DNA of 64,000 nt from Paramecium pentaurelia (Eukaryota; Ciliophora; Oligohymenophorea; Peniculida; Parameciidae): assembly GCA_905183005.1 (NCBI GenBank), contig CAJJDO010000111.1, forward strand, positions 4,942-68,941. Direction: 5' to 3'. How positions within the stretch are numbered: the stretch's first letter is position 1; every line of letters starts with the position of its first letter. A program made the position numbers and the translations under genes. Below are positions 1 through 14,039 of this stretch, piece by piece. The notes under the pieces are model-generated. The model searched no databases and was not told the origin of the DNA. It saw nothing but the letters and a program-made list of their open reading frames with translations.

Positions 1-3000
1 ATGACCATCTAATTTGGCTTTTTATTATCCTGTTTTGACATCCCATAGACGGATAGAGTTATCTACACTACCAGAAGCTAATGTATTTCCATCAGGAGAG
101 AAACAGACTGAGTAGACATAATGGGTATGACAATCTTAAAAACAAGCAATTTAGCCTCATTTAAATTAATTCCATTAATATATAAATTTTTTTTTTTTCA
201 ACTTTATTTTTTTCAATATTATCTCCAAAAACAGACTTGTTTTTAATTCTGATTTTTTCAAAATATTTATTTTTTCGATCAACCTTCATTTTAAACAATA
301 CGTTTAAAGCATTAGATCCAATTATTATAAAAATGATTATCTATCATAGTGAGATCAACTAAGAATTTCAAAAATTTTTATTTCCTTGCCTCTTATGATA
401 TTTTTTTAAAAGAGTTATCTCATTTCCGAATGGATTTTAGTGGAATAATTAACAGAATTAATATCGTGTTCTTTTATGGTCTAGATCAAATGAGTGAATT
501 AATAATTATTTAAAAAGTTACTAATTTTTTTTTCAACAGATGATACATTCTCAATTTAATTATAATTCTCTTAATATTTTTAATATCTTAATTATTTTCT
601 TTTGATAACATTTCTATCATAGTGTTGAAATCTGAATATAAAAATCTTTCAATTAAAGTTATACTTGATATAAATCAGCTGCAATAAAGAACTTTTATAC
701 TTATTATGAGACAAGTTAAAAACTTCTAAGCCCCATATTTAACATCATCATGAAAAAATTCATTTTGCTATTGGTCTATTTTTTTTCATTTTATTTAAAA
801 AATCCTAGCTACTTATATTAAACTTACGTCATTACATTTTTACTCATTGTTCTTGCCAATCTAATTGTGTACTCTAATAAATCATACAGAAAACGATCAA
901 TATCCCTAAGTTTCTAAGTTTTCGAGTTCTTTCAAATGTGATTATTAATAACCTCGCAATAAAAGTCATAATTTTTTAGATTATCTACTTTTAATGCATC
1001 AAAAACAACTATTCTTTCCTTTTAAATTTTAAATTTGTTCTAATTTGGTAGAATTGCATTAGTTTCAAATATTCTTTAAAATTTTTTGTATAGTCCATCT
1101 AATTCTTAAGTGATTTAAAATTATATATGAATCAAATTATTCCAAACTTAAAAAGCAATTTAATAGTAATCAATTATTTCCAAGTCTTATAGATCGTCTG
1201 GAGTATAGTTCTTAAAATTATTCAAGTTTTTTTTCACCATTTTGTTATTTTTTTTATTATTAACATCTTCTTTTTTAATTTCATTTATTAACCCCATTAG
1301 ATATGTTTTCTATTGCGATTTATACATCTGAATTATGTATTTGATGATGAAGAACTCCATAACATTTTTTGTAAAATTCTTCCTCTGTTGCTTTAACTTT
1401 CATTTAGGGCAATGCTTAAACTATTATTTCCTTTATATAAGGAATTCCCAAAACTAATTTAGATTAACCTACTTCATCATACCGTCATACTTTTCAAAGC
1501 TCCATGATTTTTGTAAATTTATTTTCGAGCTTCTTGTAACTCCATTGTTTTTTAATGTAATGAAATCATCTACCTTCAAAAATAAAATATGCCTTCTATT
1601 TATTTTCAATTTAAAATAGTCCCTGATTTCAACTTTGACTTATCAAATTTAACAAGCGATGACTTCAATTTGTTACCAACTCAGTTCAAACTTTTTGATA
1701 TCCATAGGGTTTTACGGATAAACTTACCCTTCTGATATATCAAAAATCAACATTGTAATACTTTAAATACTAAATTTCTTAAAATATTCTTATTTTTAAA
1801 CTTAGTCAAAATTGAGAAGCTAGATTTCTTTAAATTAGTTTTTATCTTCTGGTGCTAACCATTAGGCATAATTATTACTAGTAAAAATGTCGTTTCTCTT
1901 AATATGAGTTTAATAAATATAAAATTTTTCTAAAAATCGGAATTTTTTTTTTACAAAATATCTTTTCATTCTTTAAATTAGAGATCTTCAAACCCATAAT
2001 CATCTTAATGATTGATTCCTCTACTGCTTAAAAAACACGTTTTTTTAAAAAAGGTCTAAAATATAAACAGGTTTATTATATAATCCCAATTTTTTGATTA
2101 TATCATGTAATTTCCAAATAAACTCTTCAAATTTCTTGGCTCTTTTACTTTTGCATACTTCAGCTAGCCCTTGAATTAATAATACTTTTTGCTTGTTATC
2201 TAATAATAATTCATTCTCTTCTCTGACTTTATCATGAAATTAATATAAATTCATCAAACTACTGATTTCATTTTTATCTTTATCTTGAGTTTTTTATGGC
2301 ACGTAGATGGACTTAACATTTTATTCTGCTGCTTCCTTCAAAATTTTCCTTTTTCTGATTTCGAGTAGATATATTACAAATACTCCTCTCAAAATTTAAC
2401 ATCATTCCCCATACTATTGAGTTATTTCTTCATTTTAATTATTTCCCCCTCAACTGTCAACATATTATTTCTGATGTAATTAACGACATTAGGTATCAAT
2501 CTTAATTATATCTAAATAATTTAATCTATTTCTACCAATAATCATTCTCGTTTTTTTGAGATTTGCCTAATTAGATATTGATACTTACAAATCAATTCTC
2601 TTCAGCGTAATCAACACATTTTCACTGCAATTCTATCATGTTGAATGTACCAATCTTTCTACAAAATTTTCCTCTACAGACTTATTCAATTTTTATTTTT
2701 TTATACGTATAACTCTTTAATCTTTTTCTTAAACCTATTTTTTAAATAGAGTTTTTTAACAAAATCAAGTAGCTGTTACTGCGAATTCATTATTGCATAT
2801 CAAATTTCCCTTCATAATTATTTTACTAATCTATAGATAATTTACCCTTTTGATTTGTTTTATCATCATTTTCTTCATAGTTATCTAGGAGGTATTTTTT
2901 TAGTTAATTAGATACTCTAGATCAAGCTAAATTTTAAGAATACCAATTTAGACTTTTTAACTTTTCTGTTTTCTCAGCCATTAGCTTATAGAAAAAGTCA

Positions 3001-3050
3001 ACAATATTTATTGATTAAATATTATTTTTATCTGTTTAATTTTCAAAATG
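1..3050 (-). pseudogene. WD40-repeat protein remnant, cut by the left edge
   Basis: Positions 1-130 read cleanly on the minus strand as one WD40 repeat, with the motifs VCFSPDGNTLASGS and SIRLWDVKTG. The gene continues leftwards out of the window. Upstream of the repeat (130-3050) coding-like stretches occur in different frames. The clearest is at about 2040-2340 and contains KVREENELLLDNKQK and KKFEEFIWKLHDIIKK, which looks like a helical N-terminal region. Between the stretches the frame changes repeatedly and TGA stops appear. The same arrangement, including recognisably similar DNA, recurs at 26600-28310, so the two are paralogues. I infer a decayed member of a ciliate WD40 family whose propeller served as a protein-interaction scaffold. 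An intron-rich live gene is less likely, because several frame changes lack a GT...AG segment. Confidence 0.6.
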
Positions 3051-4249
3051 CAAGATGCTAAATTAAATTCTTGAAAAGTATTAATTAAGTGATTCAGTTA
3101 TAATTTTGATTATAAAGTCTTTAGAAAGATACCCAATTGTGTTTATGAAGCGGAAATATGTAAATATGCATTACAAATAAATGTAGTTTCTTCACAAGTA
3201 ATACTAGATGATGATGTTTTTTACTTTAAATATAGATGTAGAGTGTTTGAATAATATTATTTATGGCAACTTAAATCAAATTTATCAATTTCAACCTTAG
3301 ATATATTAAATTTGATTTTATACAAATTATTATTCAAATTCATATATATACTACCACTATCAAACTATGAAAGTCACTTGGTTATTTCTTCAGTTTATAA
3401 ATTATAACGTAATTAAACGAGTATCCGCTCAAATCCAAGTAGAGTTTATTTCAAATGAATAAAATAAGAAAAAATAAAATAATTAAATTGTAAAGCCTTT
3501 TAACAAAAGAAGATAAAACTCAATCAAAAACTATATTAGATATATTGTTACTTTATTTATTTTTAACTACAAATTATAATATATTTTTTAGAAATTAAAA
3601 CTTTTTCGATTTTATTCAAATAAAATGATTTTAAGATTGGTCGATTAAAGATTATATTTACAAATATTTTTCTTTTGAAAATGAAAATAAATAGTGTTAA
3701 TTATTTAAACATATTATATGATATTTTCAATTGATAATATTTCCAAATTAATTAATTTTTATTATAAGAAGAGTTTGGCTTGAAAAATATTTCTGATCAT
3801 TCAAACAACATTTGTTGAAAAAGTATCATAATTTCATAACTTACCTAATTATTACAAAAAATTTTCCTACACCTATTCTTAATGCTTTAGAAAATTATAT
3901 TATTTTTTTCTTTCTATAATCGGAATCAAAAATAGATTAAAATGCAGCCTTAATATTAGAGCTCAAAATAATTTTGCACTTTAATTTAAGAACATCTACT
4001 TTAAGAAAGATTGCTTAATCAAAAAAATTCTAATGCAACCTATTCGTTAAATAGTATATTATGTAATTTTTTTTTGAAGTTATTTAGGGAAATAGCTAAC
4101 AATAACTTACATGCATTAACCTTTATCTTCATAAGCTTTATTGTTCCTTTTTATTAGAACAATTGCATAGTTGAAACATTAAATTTCATCGGCATATTTC
4201 TGTTATTTTAGGATTGAAAATGGGAAACTATTATACTATTATACATTAG
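3051..4249. other. AT-rich stretch without a recognisable gene
   Basis: Very AT-rich sequence. No frame on either strand stays open under the ciliate code (TGA only stop) for a convincing length, and I see no family motif. It may be intergenic DNA or strongly decayed coding sequence. Confidence 0.4.
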
Positions 4250-4660
4250 TATGGCTCCTATGTAATATTTAAAATTTTTAAATGCCTTTAATGTTATGTT
4301 TTTTATAGTAGAGAGGATTGATTTAGATGGCTTTTTGGTAGGCAACAAGAAGCTTCTTCGTACTTTTTTAAATTACATAAAGATAAAGAGAATTTAATTA
4401 GGTTATTGAAATTATAACCTTTATTAGAATATGCTTAGTCATTTTTTGGATTAATACTTAATGCGATATCTATAAAAGTAAGAGCATCAAAAAATTTGCC
4501 TTTGTTATTTATTTTGTACTGAAACAACCTTCAAGATATTCTAGCTCCAGCAAGATGATAATATTAAAAATAAATACCTGTAGTATTGTATGCATTATCA
4601 CCAGAATGATTGACTTATAAGGCACAGTAGGTTGTTTAATATAAAAATAAAATAATGTAA
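4250..4660 (-). pseudogene. TPR-repeat gene fragment
   Basis: On the minus strand a short stretch reads GKFFDALTFIDIALSINPKN followed by DQAYSNKGYN and, after a shift, KKYEEA. This is the consensus pattern of consecutive tetratricopeptide repeats (small-large-Ala-Asp/Asn spacing, with NPKN at the turn). Only about two repeats survive and the flanks are not open. TPR proteins form large families in ciliates and act as protein-protein adaptors. This is a relic, not a functional gene. Confidence 0.55.
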
Positions 4661-5571
4661 GTTTAATGTGTAATTTTTTTCCGAAGAAATAAAGGAATTA
4701 TTTAAAACAATCTTTTCCTTTATTCTGATTTTAATGAGCCTATAAATTATTAATTTTCATTCCCTGTTAAATTAGTTTAGTCTTCATTAATAATATAATC
4801 ACTTACCATCTTAAAGAGTAAACATAAAAATTTATTTTTAGTAGAATTAAATTTTAGAAGAATTAAGCTGCAATTGGAATAAAATTTTACTTCCCTAAGT
4901 CCCCTTCCCAGAATAATATTAACAAAAGAAGTTGATTTCACTATTAAATTTAGATGTTTCCTCTTAAAATCAAATACTAATAGATCTTTCAACAACAATA
5001 AATCCTTCTCACAAATTTTTATCTACATGCTTAGATTTTAAATCATGACTAAATCAAAAAAAATTTTTTTTAGACATAAGATTTAAAAATTCTATTGTTT
5101 ATAGTTATAAGAGAAAAATATCAAACTTTTTAGATTAAAAATATGCAATAATGTTTATTTATTTATTAATCTGAAATCAATCCGAAAGGTTGCGAAAATT
5201 TTCTCTTTAACATAAATTGTTACTTATCCAAACATGTTAATATTATATATTGATATCAATAAAAATAATTGATTTTTTCTCTTTACTTAGTTATTTAATC
5301 TGTATTAATTTTTTTAATAAATATGAGAAAGAATTGTAATATCATCATAGATATTGATATTTTTCTATGACATGTTTGATAATTTGAAATAAAAAGATAG
5401 ATTTTTTAATTTTTTGATTAAGGTAGTTTTTTACATTTTATTTAAATAAAATATATAGACATTTAACTATTGATATTAAATAATAAATAGAAGATATGTT
5501 ATCATTTCAAAATTAAGATTATAAGCATTAAAAGAGTTAAAACCAACTAAATAAAAATATAGATAAAATAG
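4661..5571. other. 3' flank of the cysteine-rich gene; nothing recognised
   Basis: AT-rich sequence downstream of the minus-strand gene that stops at 5572. One short minus-strand open stretch lies near 4777-4998, but it has no start context, no motif and no longer ciliate-code frame. I do not treat it as a gene. Confidence 0.4.
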
Positions 5572-8500
5572 TCATTTCTTATATTCATAATCATGCACGA
5601 TAAATCCTTACAAATGATTAAAGTAGTATCTTTTTTGTTATTCAAGTTATCGTTTCTATTTCTCTTGCAAGTAATTAAGGTAGATTTTTTGTATTTATGC
5701 AAATATATCTATAAATAAATTAGAAGCCAAAACGGTACAAAACATAATAATATGAATCCACCCAATCATCATAAAATTATCTTAACTAAACTCAAAACTA
5801 TAAATTAAAAATGTTCCAGTTGTGATCATAATTAACAATTCTCTACAAATTAATTTAGAAAGCTCAAATGGAGATAGTAATGGCTGAAACTTGACCAAAT
5901 AAATCAAATGCAGAAATGATAACATAGAAAGCAAAATTGATTATGCTTCTGGATAGTTAATGAATTGCACTATAATTAAAATATAAAACAATGTTCTATA
6001 AATTTAAAATGACCTGCATTAAGCTGCCCAAAATTATGTTTTAGATTCATAATGAAAATATTTCCATTTCCTTAAATCTTTTATTTGTGCAGAAGTAATT
6101 GAAAGTAGTGGAAAAGTAGCCATAAGGATAAATAATAACCCAAGTATTGCATTAACGCTGTTTAAGATTTCAAATGAATTATTAAATTTATAATTTGGAA
6201 ATTGCAATAATGTACTGAACAGAAGCTAATGCAAAATTGCTTAATAAACTTTATAAATTCCTAAAGAAAAATATTCAATTTTTAATTTTAAGCATTTTTT
6301 CTAAATTTTTTCTTAAAAAAAATCTATAAGTTTTAAGAGCCGAACATTATTCTTTTTATAATTAGAAAGTGTAAAAACGAAATATTAAACACTTTTAGAC
6401 ACTATGAGAGAATTAAGAAAATATGTTATTAATGATGCAATCGCAGAAAAATAACAACTTTTAGCATTAACCAAATAACACTCATTTAAAGCATTTTTTG
6501 AGATTTTTCTATTTGATTTTTAAGTGATTTGATTTGGAGAAGTACCACCATTTAATTTTACCAATAATTAATCTACCTAAAAATAATTCATGATTGGTTA
6601 TAATGACACTTTAGTATAAGTGTTCAAAAATTCAATTAAATGAGGTGGAAATTGATATTACATATACTTAATATACGATAAGGACTATAATAAATCTAAT
6701 AAGTTAAAGAACATAATTGCATTACCTGATAGCAAAGCTAAACTTGATATACTTACCATAGAATACACCATAACATCATTAATTTATACAACAGAAGTTA
6801 ATTATTATTTTTTGGTCTCAGGTAACACAAAAGGAGTTCCAAGAATGATCTTCTTTTAATATATCTATAAGTCTTAATGAAATTTATTCTGAATTATAGA
6901 CTTCTCTATATCAATTTATAGAATAGGATCTTAGATTGGTTGAATAAACTCGATTTAAATTTAATATTTAGGATAGCCAAAGTAAATTGTTATATTATCA
7001 ATGCTATTGATTGTTAAGTGATACTTTGTTTAAGGAGAAATAGTGAATAACAGAATATCTTCAATTGCTAGTTCTGTTTATATTTTAACTTATTAAGTGA
7101 AAGTTAATTCTAATAATTAAATTGAACTAGCTTTATCAGATAAAATATTGAGATTGAAGTCAGGAGATTCTATATATGTGCATAAACTTAATGAGTCTTC
7201 TTAATTTATACATTGATATGAATCCTCCATATTACAGAATGAAGAACATCCATCTCCTCCAAAAGTATTTCCATCATCACACTCTTCATATTAATTGGCT
7301 AGAAGTCCATTTCCACATTAATTAATACATAAATTATTAATAAGCAATTGATTTTCTCCACATCTTAAAGCAGTATATTATTGAAACTCTGTAATTGGAT
7401 AATCAATATTTTAATTATTTTGATCAGAGTTTATTTACAAACATTTTTAAGTTAAGATATCTAAAAAGTAAAATTTATCATCACACATTGTACATTAATG
7501 CTATTAACATTCTACACAACCTTAAGAACATTAAAATTCACAATTATAGCATCCATCATATGGTTGATCATTTCCATCATCACATTCTTCTAAACCCTCT
7601 ATCACAATACTATCCCCACATATAGGTGCACATAAATAATTAATTAATTGAAAGTATTCATTACAAGCTAAACATTAACTATCATTATCACAAAGTTTAC
7701 AATCTGGAATACAATCAGAAGTAGTTTAATAATTATCATTATTATCTTCATTTGGCTAACTCATTTCTGTACATTATCCAGATTAGCATATACTACATCC
7801 TAATTCACAAGAATAGGTGCATTCATAGCATCCATCATAAGGTATTAAATTTGCATCATCACATAACTCAGGTTCAACTATTATTAAATCTCCACAAATT
7901 GGTTAACATGCATAATTATCTAATAAATATCCCATCTAACAAACTTCACAGATTCCCTAATTACAAACCAAACAGCCATATCCACAATTATAATTACAAT
8001 TAAAACATTTAGAATTGATATATTAAAATAATGAGTCACAAACTTCAGTACCTACAATTTATCCATCTCCACAATCTTATTCACAGCCATTATCAATTAA
8101 TATAAAACCAAATTAACATTAAATACATTTGCCGTAATTACATAGTTGACAATTATGATGACACTTAAACTAGCAATCCTCACAAATTTATTAATAATAC
8201 ATAATCTAATCTTCACATTATTCATTCCCTACAATTAGATTGTCGCCACAATTTTGAATACATAGTTTATTTTATTAATCATATTAAAACCCTTTCTCAC
8301 ATCTAAGACACTCTTCATTTTAACAAAGTAAACAATGTTCAGAACATTCTTATTCACAAAAATTGCACTAATCGAAAGGATATAAATTTGAATCATCACA
8401 TTATTCTTATCCTTTAGCAACTATTCCATCTCCACATATAAATTCACATTTAGTTCCTGTTAAATACCAACCATTTTTTTCATCGCATTAATAACAAATC

Positions 8501-11154
8501 CCTTAATTACAATGGATACAATGATTATAACATTAGAATTAACAAAGATAACATCCATCAAATTTATTATCATTACCATCATCGCATTATTCATTTTTAA
8601 TTATTACTATATCACCACAAATTGATATGCAAGTATTAATCGCCTCAATTAATTAATAATTATCTTTGCATTGATAACATTTACCTTTGAAACAAAGTTA
8701 ACATTCATCTTAACATGTATATTAACATTAATGACATCCATCAAATGGGTCATTATTACCATCATCACAATCTTCTTCATCAACAATGATTTAATCTCCA
8801 CAAATTGGTAGACATGGTAGATTTATTTCATCATCCTAATAACCAGGCTAACATAAACATTAATTTCTTTAGATGCTTCTATGATATTCTTGAACACAAG
8901 AAAGACAATCATATTTCGAAGTACCAAAACAATGTTCACAAAATTTATTACATTAAATACAAACATTCCCTTATAAAAATGTAAATGGTTTACAAAAACA
9001 TATACCATTTTACAATTAGAATTGATCACTAATACATTAAGTACAGTCTTCTGCACTCACGCATATCCAGATTGATCACAATTATTGCAAGTATAAGTTT
9101 CTGTTTATTCATTAAAGTATAAATATTAATTATTACTACAACTCGAACTTGTATAACCAGACTACCAAACATTACATGAACTTGAACTAGAGCAGCTATC
9201 ACAAAAAGGAGGACACTTTAAAATATTGATTAAATTTACATAATGAGCAACAATGAAATAATCTGATATTGCACAGAATCCTTATAATATATTAATTGTG
9301 TTGGCTGCACATTTGAATTCTAAGTATAAGTCGTTATCATAAAAATTATTCAAATGTAATTAAGTACTTTCTATATTATTACGACCAACTAAGTTTGATC
9401 CTCCTCCGGGATTAAAATATGGTCCCGAAAATGAGCTGCTTAAAGAACCGATTTTATAAAAAAATTAACCACCATAACTATCACCATATGTAAAATTAAA
9501 ATAGATTGACATTGCATAATGAGGTTTTTAGATTCTCCATGTCTTAATATATGATCCGTCATTCCAAACTAATAAACCTCCTAATACTATCTTATTATTA
9601 AGAAATGAAAATTTTTGGCCAGTTACATAATTGCTGGATGGATTTGTTGCAGTATCATAAAATGAATTGATATTTTCAATTGTCATATTCAAATCGTAAA
9701 ACCCTTTTGCGATATATCTTGAATCTAAAATATAGTTTTAATTCTACATTGAATGATATCTTCATAATCAACACAATTTGATGAGTGAATTGGACACGAA
9801 ATTTCACATTTATTTTTATATAATTAATACCCAGTTTCACATGATAAACATTTAGAATTATCAAAACAAATCTTACAATTATTTTGACAAAATCCAGAGT
9901 CTATAGTCACATTTCTAAAACCCCAGAATTCATCTTCTTATTAAAGTTATCCTTAAAGTATAATTATTGGATTTTCATTTAATAATTAAAAAGTGATTTC
10001 TACTCTCAATAAGATAAAACTACTACTAAAACAATTATCATTTTTTTCAAATATTGTTATCAGGTTTTCATATTAAAAACCTGATGGATCTTTCATGATT
10101 CTAGAGAGTGTTTGATTATTATGTAAAATTTCAATTTTACTAGAATCTTGAAAATTAAACAAATAAAAAGTAATACGCATTCTTAAGAATTTGATTGACT
10201 CTTGTAAGTTAATTTGATATAGCATTCCTTCACTAAATTATAGAATTCCAATAAAACTAATTCCATTACAATTCTCATAAATTAAATCTGTGTTTTTTGG
10301 ATGAAATTTGTCAGATAGAAAACTAAAAGGATGATATCTAAATTAACTGGATTATGGAATGATATTATTGAATAAAGTAATGATTGATTTAATTCGGTTG
10401 TCCTAAACACAAATTTTATCATATCTAGCTATTGAGTTATCTCTATTACATTCTTAAATACAACCTAAAAATGTTTCTGAAAATTATTAGTCTGAAATGC
10501 ATGTGCATTTTCCGCCTACTACACTTTAACTATTATAACATGTTAAACAATTTGTTTCTAAAGGACCATTACAAGTTAAACATGTAGGATGGCAAGTATT
10601 GACATAAATTAACATATTTCTAATGCCTATTTACTCATCATTAGAACGAGGAGTTAAACAAATTGTTATCTTAAAATAATCATTGTTAAAATTGGCAATA
10701 TTACTTACTATTGTGTATAATTCAAATTTGTTTATAAAGGTTTTACAAATCACTTCACTATTTTGAATTAAATCATTTCTATCATATTCTCTGGAGTAAA
10801 TTACTTCCTAAAATGATGTACTAAAATAAGTAACTAAAAATTTGATGAAGATAGTTCTGCTTCGATAAAAAAGACATCCAAAATTACTTAAACTTAAAAG
10901 CTTTTATAGAAGAAAGATTTTTGTAAATAATGCTCATCGTCAGTTAATTTGATATACTATAATTAATTTGTATTACAATTTCCAACTCTAGGGGAATCTG
11001 AAACTGTTGAGGTTGTGCAGGAACCTTTTGATATCCAAGTGTTAACATTCAATATTTAATCCTCTGTAAAACTTTAATCGACCAGTCTCCAATTTGCAAC
11101 AACACAAAAAACATTGAATAGTAAAAGTATCAACTCAAAAAAATTTTAAAACAT
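5572..11154 (-). CDS. large cysteine-rich transmembrane protein
   Basis: Start at 11154 gives MFQNFFELILLLFNVFCVVA, a clean signal peptide. The TGA stop at 5572-5574 is in the same frame, a span of 1861 codons. Order of parts: signal peptide; N-terminal region with scattered cysteines; a glycine/serine-rich all-beta-looking segment (about 9340-9900); a long array (about 7200-9100) of repeats of the type CGDSIVIEGLEECDDGN...YDGC..C, with interleaved CxxC pairs; then a C-terminal membrane part (5572-7000) with at least four hydrophobic segments and a Lys/Gln-rich cytoplasmic tail. The ECDDGN...DGC repeat is known as the DUF4215/Myxococcus cysteine-rich repeat, and it is abundant in ciliate furin-like or growth-factor-receptor-like surface proteins. 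I infer a cell-surface protein with a disulphide-rich ectodomain. Ligand and function are unknown. I read several blocks as fully open but did not check every codon; introns, if present, must sum to a multiple of three. Confidence 0.8.
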
Positions 11155-11539
11155 TTTATTTTTTAATATCATTTACATTCTAATTATATGAATAATAAAC
11201 AAAAATTAATAAGAACATATAATATTTAGAATAACACTCATTGTTGTAAATTATATTAAAAATTACGATTTGGAACCCCTTAGGTAATAGGTTATTCGGA
11301 TCATATGATTAATGATCATATTGACGCACAAACCATAACATAAGGCTTTCCAATGGAAGGAAATGATTAATATTACAAATATAGAAATAATAATTTAAAG
11401 ATTATAATGCATCTAAGAATGTTTAAAATTTAAAAAACAATCTATTTTTTTAGAATTATAAAACCTTAAAATATTTATTAAGAACACTTTAATAAAGTGA
11501 AAACAGTTTATTAAGATATTAGATTTGTTTATAATATAT
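11155..11539. other. intergenic region upstream of the cysteine-rich gene
   Basis: No coding signal seen. It should contain the promoter of the minus-strand gene starting at 11154 and the 3' end of the TPR remnant on the same strand. No conserved promoter element is evident. Confidence 0.35.
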
Positions 11540-12705
11540 TTTTTTATTGTTCGTTCATTCTAGATATCTTTAGGGCTTCTCTAAAATTACTTAATTTTTC
11601 TAATATGATAACAAAAAACAGTTTATATTTAGAAGCTATTCACTCAACAGTATTAGATTATTTGATACTTTTGCAATTTTTAATTACTTTTCTTTATCTA
11701 ATTAGAAATTGATTAAAGGATTACAAATTTGAATAGCCTCTCGATATCTATTTCACTCATTTAAAGCTTTAACTAAAAGTAGTTATAAATAACATATTTT
11801 TTTCAGCCAAAATATTCTTGTACTTTTTATTGCTTCATCCTATGATTCAATAACTTATTCAAAAAACCCTTATTTAAGTAATGCTTAGGCTAAATTCAAA
11901 AAGATATATTAATCTCCGAATTTTTTATATACAGATCATGTTTATGTATGAATTCATTACATAATTTAATAAGTTAATCTTTTTCATTTAATTCTGATAA
12001 TATTGCTTAATAATGGTTTACACCTGAGAGCTTAAACTATTAAATAATATCATCATTTATTACTTTATCCTTTGACTTAAAAATAATTATTAATTTTATT
12101 CTATCAACAATTCCATAATTAATAAGAACAAAATTATTATTATTATTACATTATTCATTCAGTTGAATTCTTTCCTATAACTTTAAATAATACTAGTTTA
12201 TAGAGCAGATATAGACTAAATTAAATAGCTAATACAATTCCAATAATAATATATCTTTTGGCTTATTCCAAATAACTGAAAATTCTAATTTAATAAATTT
12301 TTATAATTTCTCATTCCCATTATTAAGAAACTTGATGAGCTGATTATACCATAGCCATCTAAGCGCCATTAAAAAAATAGAATTTCGAATTGCACTTAAA
12401 ATACTTATATTTATGCAATTCAAAAGTGCCGCTGATTATGGAACATAAGCTACTGAATGTGTTTTTTAACCTTTTAAATGCATGTAGTTGATATTTGCGA
12501 CAGCTGTAACGAGGAAGATATTATTAAATTGATTTTTGTATATTAATATTAATTTAATAATAATTTTTGCACAAATTCATTATGAATCGATTCTAGATAT
12601 ATAATATTTGCATTTACAGATCAGGATTTCCTGCGACACCTTCATGAAGACAATTTGAACTTTAACTAAAAATTATTTGAAAAATTCTATATCATAGTCG
12701 GCCAT
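11540..12705 (-). pseudogene. zinc-finger-like/TPR protein, frame-broken
   Basis: A possible start at 12705 gives MADYDIEFFKQFLVK. One frame away follows CLHEGVAGNPDL, which resembles the first cysteine-histidine pair of a B-box-like finger. Next is a helical stretch (FVQKLLLNQYQYTKINL), then TPR-type repeats near 11650-11900 (NLAQALLKQGFFEQVIESQD, RYREAIQICNPLINF, LSNFREALKISRMNEQ). At least three frame changes and in-frame TGAs, one of them between the last two TPR motifs, separate these pieces. I infer a decayed adaptor protein of a ciliate zinc-finger/TPR family. The upstream two-thirds of this locus is repeated after the assembly gap at 12921. Confidence 0.55.
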
Positions 12706-14039
12706 CAGTTGAGAGGTAGTTTTTTTGCCTCAGTGAAATTTGAGTGCTCAAGGATTCTTGCAAAAAATAAGAATTCATTTAACACTATACTTTAATGAAA
12801 ACAAGGTACTTTTTATTAAAAGTAGGATGGGTGTTTAATGAAAAAATTAGAATCCTTGAATAAAGGGTAAAGAGATTACCGTATAATAAGCCTCGGAAGA
12901 GTATTTTACTATTTCAGTTTNTCAGCCAAAATATTCTTGTACTTTTTATTGCTTCATCCTATGATTCAATAACTTATTCAAAAAACCCTTATTTAAGTAA
13001 TGCTTAGGCTAAATTCAAAAAGATATATTAATCTCCGAATTTTTTATATACAGATCATGTTTATGTATGAATTCATTACATAATTTAATAAGTTAATCTT
13101 TTTCATTTAATTCTGATAATATTGCTTAATAATGGTTTACACCTGAGAGCTTAAACTATTAAATAATATCATCATTTATTACTTTATCCTTTGACTTAAA
13201 AATAATTATTAATTTTATTCTATCAACAATTCCATAATTAATAAGAACAAAATTATTATTATTATTACATTATTCATTCAGTTGAATTCTTTCCTATAAC
13301 TTTAAATAATACTAGTTTATAGAGCAGATATAGACTAAATTAAATAGCTAATACAATTCCAATAATAATATATCTTTTGGCTTATTCCAAATAACTGAAA
13401 ATTCTAATTTAATAAATTTTTATAATTTCTCATTCCCATTATTAAGAAACTTGATGAGCTGATTATACCATAGCCATCTAAGCGCCATTAAAAAAATAGA
13501 ATTTCGAATTGCACTTAAAATACTTATATTTATGCAATTCAAAAGTGCCGCTGATTATGGAACATAAGCTACTGAATGTGTTTTTTAACCTTTTAAATGC
13601 ATGTAGTTGATATTTGCGACAGCTGTAACGAGGAAGATATTATTAAATTGATTTTTGTATATTAATATTAATTTAATAATAATTTTTGCACAAATTCATT
13701 ATGAATCGATTCTAGATATATAATATTTGCATTTACAGATCAGGATTTCCTGCGACACCTTCATGAAGACAATTTGAACTTTAACTAAAAATTATTTGAA
13801 AAATTCTATATCATAGTCGGCCATCAGTTGAGAGGTAGTTTTTTTGCCTCAGTGAAATTTGAGTGCTCAAGGATTCTTGCAAAAAATAAGAATTCATTTA
13901 ACACTATACTTTAATGAAAACAAGGTACTTTTTATTAAAAGTAGGATGGGTGTTTAATGAAAAAATTAGAATCCTTGAATAAAGGGTAAAGAGATTACCG
14001 TATAATAAGCCTCGGAAGAGTATTTTACTATTTCAGTTT
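11803..14039. repeat. gap-flanking duplication, 1118 bp (assembly overlap)
   Basis: Bases 11803-12920 reappear at 12922-14039 with an offset of 1119. The two copies are separated only by a single N at 12921, and I saw no difference between them. Contig ends that overlap but were not merged give exactly this picture. Only one copy should be counted. Confidence 0.9.
12922..13824 (-). pseudogene. second, gap-truncated copy of the TPR remnant
   Basis: This is the upstream part of the gene at 11540-12705, repeated as part of the assembly overlap. The start codon equivalent lies at 13824, and the reading is cut by the N at 12921. It is an artefact copy and carries no independent information. Confidence 0.8.

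Noticed and set aside
7395..8003. Plus-strand His/Tyr/Asn-rich open frames
   Set aside because: They are the antisense of the cysteine-rich repeats of the minus-strand gene 5572-11154 and have no independent support.
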